Shown: piece by piece, positions 19,718-28,097 of the stretch
Layout: each line of letters begins with the position of its first letter
Numbering within the stretch: position 1 is the stretch's first letter
Origin: Aureococcus anophagefferens
Taxonomy: Eukaryota; Sar; Pelagophyceae; Pelagomonadales; Pelagomonadaceae
NCBI RefSeq assembly: GCF_000186865.1
Contig: NW_008705561.1
Coordinates: 2,510,922 to 2,564,132, forward strand
DNA length: 53,211 nt
Direction: 5' to 3'
The notes under the pieces: model-generated
The model's input: only the letters and a program-made list of their open reading frames with translations
Database searches by the model: none
Told to the model about the DNA's origin: nothing
Translations under genes and position numbers: made by a program

Positions 19718-20698
19718 ATGAACAACATGGCGCAGGTGCAGAAGCTCAACGAGCGCGAGCTCGAGCTCGGCATCTCCGCGGAGGCGTCGTGGCACGCCAA
19801 GTACAAGGACAGCGCCTGGGTCTACGTCGGGGGCCTCTCGACGGACCTGAGCGAGGGCGACATCATCTGCGTGCTGAGCCAGTGGGGCGAGATCGAGGAC
19901 TTCAACTACCCGCGCGACAAGAAGACGGGCAAGCCGCGCGGCTGGTGCTGGGCCAAGTACGAGGACCAGCGGAGCACGATCTTAGCAGTGGACAACGGCA
20001 ACGGCGCGTCGCTCCTGAGCCGCACGCTCCGCGTGGACCACTGCGAGAAGTACAAGCTGCCGCCCGAGCTCCGGGACCGCGACGACGCCCAGGAGGCCGA
20101 GGCCGCGGGCCACTACGGGCCCGCCGACGCGCCGAAATCCAAGTTCGCGCCCGGCGCGGTCTACGAGGGCAAGGAGCTCGCGTCGGCCCACACGCTCGGC
20201 GCCGGCGTCGACGTCTTCGCGCCCGAGGCGGACCGCGCGGACCGCGTTGAGGGCTGGAAGCGCCTCGCGCCCGCGGACGCGGTCGCGCGCGCGGCCAAGG
20301 CCGCGAAGAAGTCGAAGAAGGACGGCAAGAAGGACGGCAAGAAGGAGCGCAAGAAGGAGAGCAAGAAGAAGTCGCACAAGAAGGAGAAGGAGCCTTCGAC
20401 ATCGCGGAAGCGCGCGCGGTCCGACGGCGGCGACGCGCCGCTCCTCGGCTACGTGCCCGAGGCGCTGCCCGCGCCGGAGGCCGTGCCCCTCGCGCAGCAG
20501 GCGCGCCAGGGCGAGGTCGTCGCGCCGTCCTGGCGCGGCGCGCGCGAGCCGGGCGCGCCGTCGCACTACGCGTCGCGCTTCGCGCCGCGCGGGTCGCGGA
20601 AGAAGCCGCCGCCGCCGCCGCCGCAGCCGAAGCGGTCCTGGGACGAGGTCGAGCGCGAGCGGAACAAGACCTACGGCGGCATGAACCGCGCGCGGTAA
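19718..20698 (+). CDS. IST3: IST3/RBMX2-like spliceosomal RNA-binding protein (RES complex)
   Basis: A 326-residue single-exon protein. The start (NEREL, then SWHAKYKDSAWVYVGGL) and STDLSEGDIICVLSQWGEI are hallmarks of IST3/Snu17 in yeast and RBMX2 in animals. One RRM spans residues ~33-112, with RNP2 VYVGGL and RNP1 RGWCWAKY, then the family EDQRSTILAVDN. In other organisms this protein joins Bud13 and Pml1 in the RES complex on the U2 snRNP and helps splicing of particular introns. The C-terminal half is a lysine-rich tract (KKSKKDGKKDGKK) and a disordered region ending GGMNRAR. This is the intact copy. In a genome with unusual introns, a RES component is of interest, but no link is shown here. 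Confidence 0.88.
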   Translation: MNNMAQVQKLNERELELGISAEASWHAKYKDSAWVYVGGLSTDLSEGDIICVLSQWGEIEDFNYPRDKKTGKPRGWCWAKYEDQRSTILAVDNGNGASLLSRTLRVDHCEKYKLPPELRDRDDAQEAEAAGHYGPADAPKSKFAPGAVYEGKELASAHTLGAGVDVFAPEADRADRVEGWKRLAPADAVARAAKAAKKSKKDGKKDGKKERKKESKKKSHKKEKEPSTSRKRARSDGGDAPLLGYVPEALPAPEAVPLAQQARQGEVVAPSWRGAREPGAPSHYASRFAPRGSRKKPPPPPPQPKRSWDEVERERNKTYGGMNRAR

Positions 20699-20799
20699 CG
20701 CCGTCGGGGGTCACGGGGGTTACACAGGGTGGGCGGATGCCCCTCCATACCGGAAGGGCGTCGGCGCCGGCGGGCGAAGGGGCGAAGGGGCGCGCCGCG

Positions 20800-21741
20800 T
20801 CACGCGGCGAGGCGGGCCTTGGCGACGTCGCGGACGCGGTCGAAGCAGTCGCCGCAGAGCCGCGTGTCGTCGGTGACCTCCTCCTGGAGGCAGTACTTGA
20901 GCTCGTCGTCGTCGGCGAGGTAGCGCGTGCCGTCGAGGCCGAGGTCCGCGAGCTCGGCGCCGCGCTCGTGCTGCGCGTGGCAGCCGTCGCAGATGATGGC
21001 GTTGCACTTGCAGTCGTCGCCGCCGCCCTTGCAGAGGTAGCGCGAGTAGGGCTGGACGTGCGCGACGAAGGACCCGGCCTCGTGCTGGACCATCTCGAGG
21101 CAGGCGGCGCAGAAGGGGAGGGCCTGGACGTCGCCGCCGCACTCGGCGCAGGCCGGCGCGTCGCAGCGGAGGCAGACGTGGCCCGCGCAGGGCTCGAAGT
21201 AGTCGAGGTCGCTCCGTTCGAAGGCCTTGCCGCGGCACGGCACCGTCGCGCCGCCGCACGTGGCGCAGTGGGGCGCGGCCTCGGGCGCCTCCTCCTTGAC
21301 GGCGGCGAGCGACGAGTAGAACTTGACGCGCTTCGCGCGCGGCGACCCGTCGAGGTCGAGCGCGGGCGGCGCCTCGACGTCGCGCGCCCAGTCGCGGGGC
21401 TTGTTGTCGGGCGTGACGACGGACGGGAGCCGCACGCCGAGGGCGTCGGGCGACCGCGGCGGCGACCGGTCGAGGCGCCGCTTGCCGAGGAGCGGCGACA
21501 CGGGCGTCGCGGCCGCGCCGCGGAGCGTCCGCGGCGCGCCGGGCGGCGTCGAGCAGACGAACTTGACGCGCCGGCTCATCTCCTCGACGGACTCGGAGAA
21601 GACGGGGTCCGTGATGGCCGCGGGCGTGCAGTTGAGCTTCTGGAGCGCGTGCTCGTTGAGGTCTTCGGGGAAGACGCGGTCCTTGGAGCTCGTGGGCGTG
21701 CGCTGCAGGAACTCGAGCGCCTTGTCGTTGAGGGTGGCCAT
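20800..21741 (-). CDS. Cysteine-rich zinc-binding protein with proline-directed phosphosites
   Basis: A 313-residue single-exon protein starting MATLNDKALEFLQRTPTSSK. The N-terminal ~130 residues are disordered with many Ser/Thr-Pro sites (RTPTSS, CSTPPG, ATPVSP, RSPPRSP), as in CDK substrates. The C-terminal half has over 20 cysteines in CxxC pairs (CATCGG, CLRCDAPACAECGG, CAACLEMVQHEAG, CKCNAIICDGCHAQH, CLQEEV...LCGDC), consistent with two or three zinc sites of RING, B-box or PHD-like style. No exact family is recognised. A nuclear role is inference. It lies 1 kb from the divergent HECT gene. Confidence 0.6.
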   Translation of the reverse strand: MATLNDKALEFLQRTPTSSKDRVFPEDLNEHALQKLNCTPAAITDPVFSESVEEMSRRVKFVCSTPPGAPRTLRGAAATPVSPLLGKRRLDRSPPRSPDALGVRLPSVVTPDNKPRDWARDVEAPPALDLDGSPRAKRVKFYSSLAAVKEEAPEAAPHCATCGGATVPCRGKAFERSDLDYFEPCAGHVCLRCDAPACAECGGDVQALPFCAACLEMVQHEAGSFVAHVQPYSRYLCKGGGDDCKCNAIICDGCHAQHERGAELADLGLDGTRYLADDDELKYCLQEEVTDDTRLCGDCFDRVRDVAKARLAA

Positions 21742-22775
21742 GGTGGCAATGTGGTGGGTGCCGGTGATGTGTTCGATGCTTGCGGGCTTCGTTTGGGTAA
21801 GGCGGTCGCGTGAATTGCGATGCCAGGTGCAAAGCTTCGGAGAGCCTCGAGCTGTTCTGCGCTTCAGAGAGCTTCAAGCAAGCTGTCTTCACCGCCGGCC
21901 TCAGCTGTCGGCAAGCCGCTCGCTGAGGCGACTAGGTAGCGCGCTGCGACCCCGTTGTATCGTCCGTCTCGCGCCCGACTCGGACTCAGCAGCGTCCGAG
22001 TCGTGCCGGCGCCCGTGGACCGCGACTCGGCCGCCCGGGGCCCGCGGCGCGCCGCGCGAGAGCGCCGACTGCCAGTCCTCGAATATGAGTTGTGCCTCGA
22101 TTGCGGCGATGGACTGCCGAGCCTAACTTAGCGCCAGCTCGGCCGTGGGATCGCACGGTGCGCAGCAGACGCGAGCCGTAACATCGACCGCATCCATTTG
22201 GTTGTATAGCCGCCGGAGTAATTTGGCGGTATATTACCGGTAATGGTAATTACCGGTAATTACCGGTAATTACCCGGTGCCATAATTCGATACCGGGTAA
22301 TCCGCGTACAGGCCGCGGTCCGCTAGTACACGTGGCTGACGATCCGAGCGTCGCAGCCCGTCGCGGTCGTGTTTCGCGTCGCGGTCGACGCGCGGCGCGA
22401 AACCGCCACCGAGCGGCTGCTCGTCGCGACGTCGCGACGGGCGCGCCGGGCGACGGCCCCCACGCCGTAGCGCGCCGCCGGCGTTGTCGCGTGGAAGCCA
22501 CCTAAAAGAGAATTCGGTCGACACGCGGGTTCGCGGTGGTCCTTTCGAGCCGCCATACCGCCTCTAGCCGTCCGCGGACGCCCTGATTACCGGGTAATTA
22601 CCCTTCTGCGGTAATTACCCGGTAATTACCGGTAATTACCGAGGCCTCCCGGGCACTACCCGGTAATCCGGCGGTCATATTTGGTTGAGGCCCGGGCTGA
22701 TGTGAATTTTCCCGATTGGAGAGCATGACCTCGACCCGCACACAGTCGACCTTGGCAGCCACCGCCGGGCCCTGA
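21742..22775. other. 1-kb intergenic region containing a MITE-like element
   Basis: This separates the cysteine-rich gene (-) from the HECT gene (+). Bases 21742-22195 are ordinary mixed sequence with no gene seen. Bases 22205-22678 are a transposon-like element listed separately. Bases 22688-22775 are the short remaining leader before the HECT start. Confidence 0.5.
22205..22678. mobile_element. MITE-like element, 474 bp, terminal (TAATTACCGG)n arrays
   Basis: The element is bounded by direct copies of ATTTGGTTG at 22196-22204 and 22679-22687. Its ends are imperfect inverted repeats (left ATAGCCGCCGGAGTAA; reverse complement of the right ATGACCGCCGGATTAC). Inside each end is an array of the palindrome GGTAATTACC (22230-22275 and 22590-22660), while the 300-bp middle is GC-rich with no convincing coding capacity. 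This fits a non-autonomous terminal-inverted-repeat transposon. It is intergenic and shows none of the introner splice features. Confidence 0.65.
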
Positions 22776-25700
22776 ATGATTCGGACCGGCCGCGCGGCGC
22801 CGCGGCGGCCGCCGCGCCGCCGCCTCCCGCTCCTGCTTCTCGTCGCGTGCGCCGCCGCCGACGACGGCGGCTGCGCGCTCGACTCGACGAGCTGGTACCA
22901 GGACGGCCACCCGGATCGCGGGTGCGAGTACGTCGGCGCCAAGCCGTGGAAGCGGTGCGACCGCGACGACGCGGGCGGCGTCAGCGCCTACGTCGCCTGC
23001 GCGTGCTCCTGCGCGACCGAGGCGCCGAGCCCGCTGCCGACGCCGCTGCCGACGCCGTGCCCGACGTACCTCGGCGGCTGGCTGCCCTCCGGGTGCCCCA
23101 CGGGCGCGAGCACGCCGACGCCCTGTCCCTCGGCGTGCCCGACGACGTGCCCCTCGGCCGACCCGACGTCGTGCCCCGCGAGCGCCCCGACGGCGTGCCC
23201 GACGGCGTGCCCGACGCCCTGCCCCGCGAGCGCGCCGACGGTCTGCCCCGTGAGCAGCCCGACGGCCTGCCCGACGGCCTGCCCGACGCCCTGCCCGGCG
23301 AGCGCGCCGACGGTCTGCCCCGTGAGCAGCCCGACGGCGTGCCCGACGGCGTGCCCGAGCTCGTGCCCCACGAGGACGCCGACGCTCTGCCCGACGACGG
23401 CGCGGCCCGCGCCCGTGCCGACCGCGCGGCCGACGGCGCGGCCGACGGCGCACCCCACGACGCCGCGGCCGTCGCCCCGGCCGACCCGATCCCCGACGCC
23501 GCGGCCGTCGCCGCGGCCGTCGCCGCGGCCGACGGCCGCGCCGTCGCCCGGGCCCACGTACGCGCCGACGGCCGCGCCGTCGCCCGACCCGTCGCCGGCC
23601 CCGTCGCCGGCGCCGACGTCGGCGCCGTCCCCCGCGCCGACGTCCGAGCCCAAGAAGCGCGCGTCCTCGGGCATCTTCGACGTCGACGGCGCGAGCGGCG
23701 TCCTCGCCGGCGGCGCCGTCGCCGCCGCGGTCCTGGCGGCCGCGCTCGGCTGCTGCGTCTACCGCGCTCGCCGACCATCCCGAAGAAGCCGCGGCGCGAC
23801 GTCGAGGCGCCGCCGGCGCTCGACGAGTCGGCCATCGAGATCGAGGTGCCGAGCGTCGAGTCGCGGCGGCGGCTCGTCGCCGACGACGCGATCGACTTCG
23901 ACGCGTGGGACTACGAGGGCGGCGACCGCGACTCCGAGAGCAAGTCGCAGCGCACGAGCTCGCGCGCGGGCGTCACGTCCTACGTCGCGCGGCGCCGGGG
24001 CCGCATCGTCACCTGGGAGCCCCTGCCGGACGGGTCCGTGTCCGCGAAGGTCGTCTGGGCGTCGACGGACCGCTACGCGCACGCGCTCGTGCGCCAGCTC
24101 ACGCTGCCCGCGGCGGAGTCGAAGCGGCCGCCGGCCCTGGGCGTGCGCGACGGCGAGTGCCTGTCGCTCGAGGCCGCGTCGCGCGGCTTCGAGCTCCCCG
24201 GCGGCGCGGCGCTATCTCCGGAGCTCCGCGCGGCGATCGAGCGCGCGGACATGTGGCCCTTCCGCCAGCGGCTCCAGGCCGTGCGCGACTACCTCAACGC
24301 GGCGCGCGTGCCCTACGCGACGGGCCGCGTCGAGCTCAAGGTCAAGCGCGGCGACTGCTACGGCGGCTGCCTCAAGGCGTTCAAGAAGCTCGCGCCCAAG
24401 GCCTGGCGCATGTCGTGGTTCCTCAAGTTCGACGGCGAGGGCGGCCTCGACGCGGGGGGGCTGTCGCGCGACTTCTGGCGCCTCTGCCTCTCGCGCGCCT
24501 TCGACGAGGACCTCGGCCTCTTCCGCCGGTCCGACGTCGGCGCCGCGGACGCGCGCGACGTCTCCTCCCTCGGCCGCGCGCCGCTCGTGTCGGCCCATGT
24601 GTGGACGAGCGAGCGTCGCTCGGAGCGCCCTCGACGCGTGCATGCCTTTTTTGACGGAACGCGCGCGCGGCAAACCCATGTCGAAGCGTCGAATCGCGCC
24701 GCGCAGGTCCGACGCGGGCAACACGACGTACGACGTCGCGGGCTGCGGCCCCGCGCGCGGCGCGGCCCGCGACGCGCTGCTGCTCCAGTACCGCTTCGTC
24801 GGCCGCTGCCTCGCCAAGTGCCTCTTCGACGGGCACACGTGCCTCGAGGCGTCGCCGAACGTGAAGATCCTCAAGTTCCTCGTCGGCGACTGTGTGGAAA
24901 TCAAATCTTCAACCCGACTTCAATGTGAGCGTATGCGACGGTTTCGACGCGAGATCTTCTTCTATGCTTCGAGAACTCGACGAGAGCAATCGATTCGTCC
25001 AAAAATCAGCCGAATCGACTTTGATTTGACCGAGCTAGAGAATTCTCAAGTTTGGTGGGGACCCCCCAAACCAGTGGTTGGTTTCGGCACAGGTCGGCGA
25101 GCCGGTGGTCTTCGACGACCTGCAATTGGTCGACGAGGCGCTGTGGATGTCGCTGAAGAAGCTGCGGAGCATCCCCGAGGAGGACTTCGACGCGTTGGCG
25201 CTCGCCTTCGAGGTGTCGCGGGTCCACCGGTCGCACTCGGCGCCCGACGAGGCGACGGTCGAGACCGTCGAGCTCGTCGACGGCGGCGGCGACGTCGCGG
25301 TGACCAAGGCGAACCTCGAGCGCTTCTTCGAGCTGCGCCTGCGCGAGTGCGTCTTCGAGGCGCACCGGGAGGAGCTCACGGCGCTCCTCGCGGGCTTCCA
25401 CGAGCTCGTGCCGCCGCACGTGACGCTGCTGTTGACGGCGCGCGAGCTCGAGCTCGCGCTCTGCGGCACGCCGTCGCTGGACCTGAGCGACTGGCGGCGG
25501 AACACGGTCTACAAGGGCGCCTTCGAGGCCGCCAAGCAGGACCACCCGGTCTGCGCGGCGTTCTGGAAGGTCGTCGACCGCTGGGACGACGAGCAGCGCG
25601 CGCGGCTCCTCCAGTGGGCGACGGGGTCGTCGCGGCTGCCCGTGGGCGGCTTCCGCAACCTGCAGCAGCGCGACGGCGTGTCGCGCTGCTTCACGCTGAC

Positions 25701-25851
25701 GTCCCTGCCCCTCGCGACGGCGGCCTACCCGCGGAGCCACACGTGCTTCAACCGCATCGACCTGCCGCTCTACGACCGGCCGGCCGTCGACATGCCCCGC
25801 GCGCTCGAGTTCGTCATCACGCACGCGACGGCGGAGTTCACGATGGATTAA
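22776..25851 (+). CDS. Predicted type I membrane HECT E3 ubiquitin ligase
   Basis: Part 1 (22776 to ~23769) encodes a leader (RRRLPLLLLVACAAADDGG), a cysteine module (CALDSTSWYQDGHPDRGC), a Cys/Pro/Thr repeat stalk (PTACPTACPTPCP), a TAP stalk and a helix (GVLAGGAVAAAVLAAALGCC followed by VYRARR). The frame then moves one base at ~23770 and continues PKKPRRDVEAPPALDESAIE with no new start codon. Coding then runs to 24528, 24707-24881 and 25093-25851, interrupted by introners B4 and A1. The HECT domain starts near 24320 (DGEGGLDAGGLSRDFW) and ends with RSHTCFNRIDLPLY; the catalytic Cys codon is 25744-25746. HECT ligases pass ubiquitin through that Cys. A cytosolic HECT behind a secreted-type ectodomain is unusual; the frame step must be resolved. 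Confidence 0.68.
23040..23650 (+). repeat. Pro/Cys/Thr codon repeat of the HECT ectodomain
   Basis: Degenerate repeats of about 75 bp encode PCPASAPTVCPVSSPTACPT, then shorter PRPSPRPT and APSPAPT units. The repeated cysteines, spaced every 4-8 residues, distinguish this stalk from the cysteine-free TAP stalks elsewhere in the window. Confidence 0.65.
24537..24706 (+). mobile_element. Introner element B4 (170 bp), GC-enriched old copy
   Basis: The element is flanked by GTCCGACG at 24529-24536 and 24707-24714. The duplication gives a GT donor and the element ends GCGCAG, making a 178-bp intron 24529-24706. Splicing joins FRRSD to AGNTTYDVAGCG within the HECT domain. The body aligns with the B family (TGTGTGGACGAGCGAGCG against TTTTTGGACGAGCGATCA; the CTCGGAGCGCCCTCG and AACGCGCGCGCGG segments), but many A/T positions are now G/C and the termini no longer match. 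Confidence 0.78.
24890..25092 (+). mobile_element. Introner element A1 (203 bp) acting as an intron
   Basis: The element is flanked by exact GTCGGCGA copies (24882-24889 and 25093-25100). The donor is the first GT of the duplication and the acceptor is the element end CGGCACAG, giving a 211-bp intron 24882-25092. Splicing gives KFLVGEPVVFDDLQLVDEAL, a normal HECT sequence. Terminal inverted repeats are CTGTGTGGAAATCAA and CTGTGCCGAAACCAA (12 of 15 identical). More AT-rich than the flanking exons. Confidence 0.92.
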
Positions 25852-26016
25852 CGTTGCCCAGCCTGTGGTCTCGGGGAATCCATCGACTCGGACGCCTCCT
25901 CAGGACTCCGGAGCCGGCGTGCGGAGGAGGCGTCGGAGGGGTCTCGCCACAGCGAATCGCCAAGAGTCCGCGCCCGATCTCTCTCGGCGCACGCTTATAT
26001 TAAATAAGCCGCGACG

Positions 26017-27963
26017 ATGCAGTACGCGACGGCGAAGACCGTGGAGGCCCGGAAGGCGCGCAAGAACCTGACGAACGTTTCCCCCGAAGATCTGAACGGC
26101 TTCGGGCCGTGGGTCATGCAGGTCCTCGGTGCCATCAGCGTCAATGTAGGATTGGAGGTGCCGGCGAGCTACACGGGCCCACGGGATATGCAGGCGGCGA
26201 GTATGGAGCTTATCCGGCTCACGTCCGTCCCCGGCGCCCAACGTCCCGTGGCGTTCGAACCTCCGGCGAAGAATTTCCCCGGACGGTTCATCGCGCACGG
26301 CCACTGCGAAGCCTGTGCGCGCGAGGTCTTCTACCCCGCTCTGGAGGTCTGCGAGCGGTGCGGCGTGGCCGTCTGGTGCTCCGAGACGTGCCGGGCCGCG
26401 GGCGCGAAGGCGCACGCGGCCGCGTGCGCCGACTGCAGCGTCGTGCCAATGCAGTGCCGGAGGGAGTACCGCGACGGCGGCGGCCGCGTCGTCGCCGTCG
26501 GCCACTGCACCTTCATATTCTTGGGCAAGGGCAAGCTCAAAGGGGCGGCGAAGATCGTGCCCGTCGGCGCCGGGGACGAGCTGTGCCGCGCGGCGTACGT
26601 CGGCGACGTCGGCGCGCTCGGCCGGCTCCTCGACGGCGGCGCGCCGGTCGACGGCCGCGACGGCTGGGGCGAGACGCCGCTCGGGCGAGCCGCGACACGC
26701 GGCCGCGTCGACGCGGTCCGCCTGCTGCTGGGCCGCGGCGCGTCCGCGGACGCCGCGGACGACGGCGGCCGCGCCGCGCGGCTCCTCCTGGGCACGCAGA
26801 CCGGGACGCAGCCCGCGAAGGCGCCCAAGGAGGCGGCGACCTGGCAGGAAAAGCAGCGAGAATACGAGCGAAAGAAGGCCCGAGCGAAAGAGTTCCGGCT
26901 CCGCCTCACCTGCACAATTTGTGGAGCGAAACCGAAGACTTTGCTGAATTGTCCGTGCGGCACGACGCAGTACTGTTCGACAGACTGTCAACGCATCGAT
27001 TGGCGCGACCGGGGGCACCGGCAGGCGTGCAAGAAGATCCGAAACGAGCGTGCGGCGGAGGCGGCGCGCGCCGAGGCGCCGACGCCCCCAACGTCGCTCC
27101 CGGTCTACGGCCCCGCGCCGCGGTCGCACGCGGACGAGGTCCGCGCGCGCATCGCCGCGGAGCACGAGGCCGCTCGCGCGCGGCGCGAGGAGAACCCGGA
27201 GCCTGACCCAATATCGGAGCGGTTCGGGTCGCGGTGCCCGATCTGCATGGAGGAGTGGGACGTGAATGACAAGTCGCCAGTCTTGCGCATCTGTTGCTGT
27301 CGGTTGACGTGCGAGTCGTGCGCTCAAAAGATTGGACTATACGAGCCGTGTCCTCTTTGTCGCGCGGAATGCCTAGCGCCAACGGAAGCACTGGCGCAAG
27401 TTCGGCGCCACGTTGAGAACGAGGTTCCGGAGATGGTGAAGTTTTTGGGAGACGCGTACCACCATGGCGGCCATTTCGGCCTAGTGAAATCCGATAAGAA
27501 AGCCGCGAAGCTTTACAAGAAGGCTGTGGAGCAGTACGGTTGTGTAGATGCGATGTACAGTCTGGGGGAGATGTACGACACCGGAGACGGAACCGGAGTA
27601 AAGCTGGACAAGAAGAAGGCGATGCAGCTTTTTCGCATGGCTGCGGATCGTGGTCACGTGCGGTCCGCGCAGACTCTTGGCTTCTTGTTGTCTGAAGCTG
27701 GTGATGCCAGCGCTTTCAAATATTTCATGCTTGGCGCGCAACGGGGTTATCACGAGTCCTATCACTCCGTCGCAGTTTGCTATTTAAGAGGCGAGGGAGT
27801 CCCCTCCGTGGATCGCGAAGAAGCTCGGCGCTGGCTCCAGCGCGGGGCCGACGAGGGCTCGGAGAAATGCCGGGCCGCGATGAAGGACATCTTTGCCAAG
27901 ACTTTGCCAATGTCATTATGTCCGTCGGACCGTCTTTTAGCGTCGCTCGCCAACACACCATAA
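26017..27963 (+). CDS. MYND-ankyrin-MYND-RING-Sel1 multidomain protein
   Basis: A 648-residue single-exon protein. Domains in order: a unique N-terminus; a MYND-type zinc finger at ~95-136 (CEACAREVF, CERCGVAVWCSETC, final HAAAC); ankyrin repeats at ~188-262 (DGWGETPLGRAATRGRVDAV); a coiled linker; a second MYND at ~298-340 (CTICGAKPK, CGTTQYCSTDCQ); a RING at ~406-450 (CPICMEEW to EPCPLCRAE); and Sel1 repeats at ~472-628 (AMYSLGEMYDTGDGTGVKLD). The RING suggests ubiquitin ligase activity, with the others as protein-binding modules; substrate unknown. Base composition is mosaic: the ankyrin part is very GC-rich, the N-terminus and Sel1 part much less so. An AT-rich TTATATTAAATAAG lies just before the start codon. 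Confidence 0.8.
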   Translation: MQYATAKTVEARKARKNLTNVSPEDLNGFGPWVMQVLGAISVNVGLEVPASYTGPRDMQAASMELIRLTSVPGAQRPVAFEPPAKNFPGRFIAHGHCEACAREVFYPALEVCERCGVAVWCSETCRAAGAKAHAAACADCSVVPMQCRREYRDGGGRVVAVGHCTFIFLGKGKLKGAAKIVPVGAGDELCRAAYVGDVGALGRLLDGGAPVDGRDGWGETPLGRAATRGRVDAVRLLLGRGASADAADDGGRAARLLLGTQTGTQPAKAPKEAATWQEKQREYERKKARAKEFRLRLTCTICGAKPKTLLNCPCGTTQYCSTDCQRIDWRDRGHRQACKKIRNERAAEAARAEAPTPPTSLPVYGPAPRSHADEVRARIAAEHEAARARREENPEPDPISERFGSRCPICMEEWDVNDKSPVLRICCCRLTCESCAQKIGLYEPCPLCRAECLAPTEALAQVRRHVENEVPEMVKFLGDAYHHGGHFGLVKSDKKAAKLYKKAVEQYGCVDAMYSLGEMYDTGDGTGVKLDKKKAMQLFRMAADRGHVRSAQTLGFLLSEAGDASAFKYFMLGAQRGYHESYHSVAVCYLRGEGVPSVDREEARRWLQRGADEGSEKCRAAMKDIFAKTLPMSLCPSDRLLASLANTP

Positions 27964-28097
27964 TCAACCCCAAGCATAAGATAATCCCGCCCGGCCCTCC
28001 GAAATCGTTTGTAGGGCTAGGCCCATTCGCCGCCGCCGCGGACTCCGAGCTCGACGACGTCGCCGACGCCTCCATCGACGACAATTAAAGCGCCAAA

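Larger units (their letters stand above)
17901..20137. repeat. Second copy of a ~2.2-kb block (first copy 15653-17850)
   Basis: The block 15653-17850 recurs at 17901-20137, in the same order and orientation: repeat units of the secreted protein, divergent promoter, RRM gene. Lengths differ by about 40 bp, explained by a 27-bp spacer insertion and promoter indels. Both copies abut the N gap, one at each side. Confidence 0.85.

Noticed and set aside
20161..20566. Leucine-rich minus-strand frames opposite the IST3-like gene
   Set aside because: They mirror the lysine-rich tract (AAG read backwards gives CTT) and have no independent support.
22230..22660. GGTAATTACC arrays considered as a telomeric or centromeric satellite
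   Set aside because: The arrays are short, confined to the two ends of a bounded element with direct flanking repeats, which fits a transposon better.
23700..23785. An 86-bp intron removing the HECT gene's transmembrane helix as the main gene model
   Set aside because: It is in frame, but the acceptor (CCCGAAG) is poor against the CAG/TAG used elsewhere, there is no flanking duplication, and the skipped part encodes a convincing helix. Kept only as an alternative.
22776..26003. Continuous 1075-codon frame through the HECT region including introner A1
   Set aside because: Beyond about 23770 it reads Arg-rich shadow sequence, and it translates A1 as coding. The HECT motifs lie in other frames that join only when the introners are removed.
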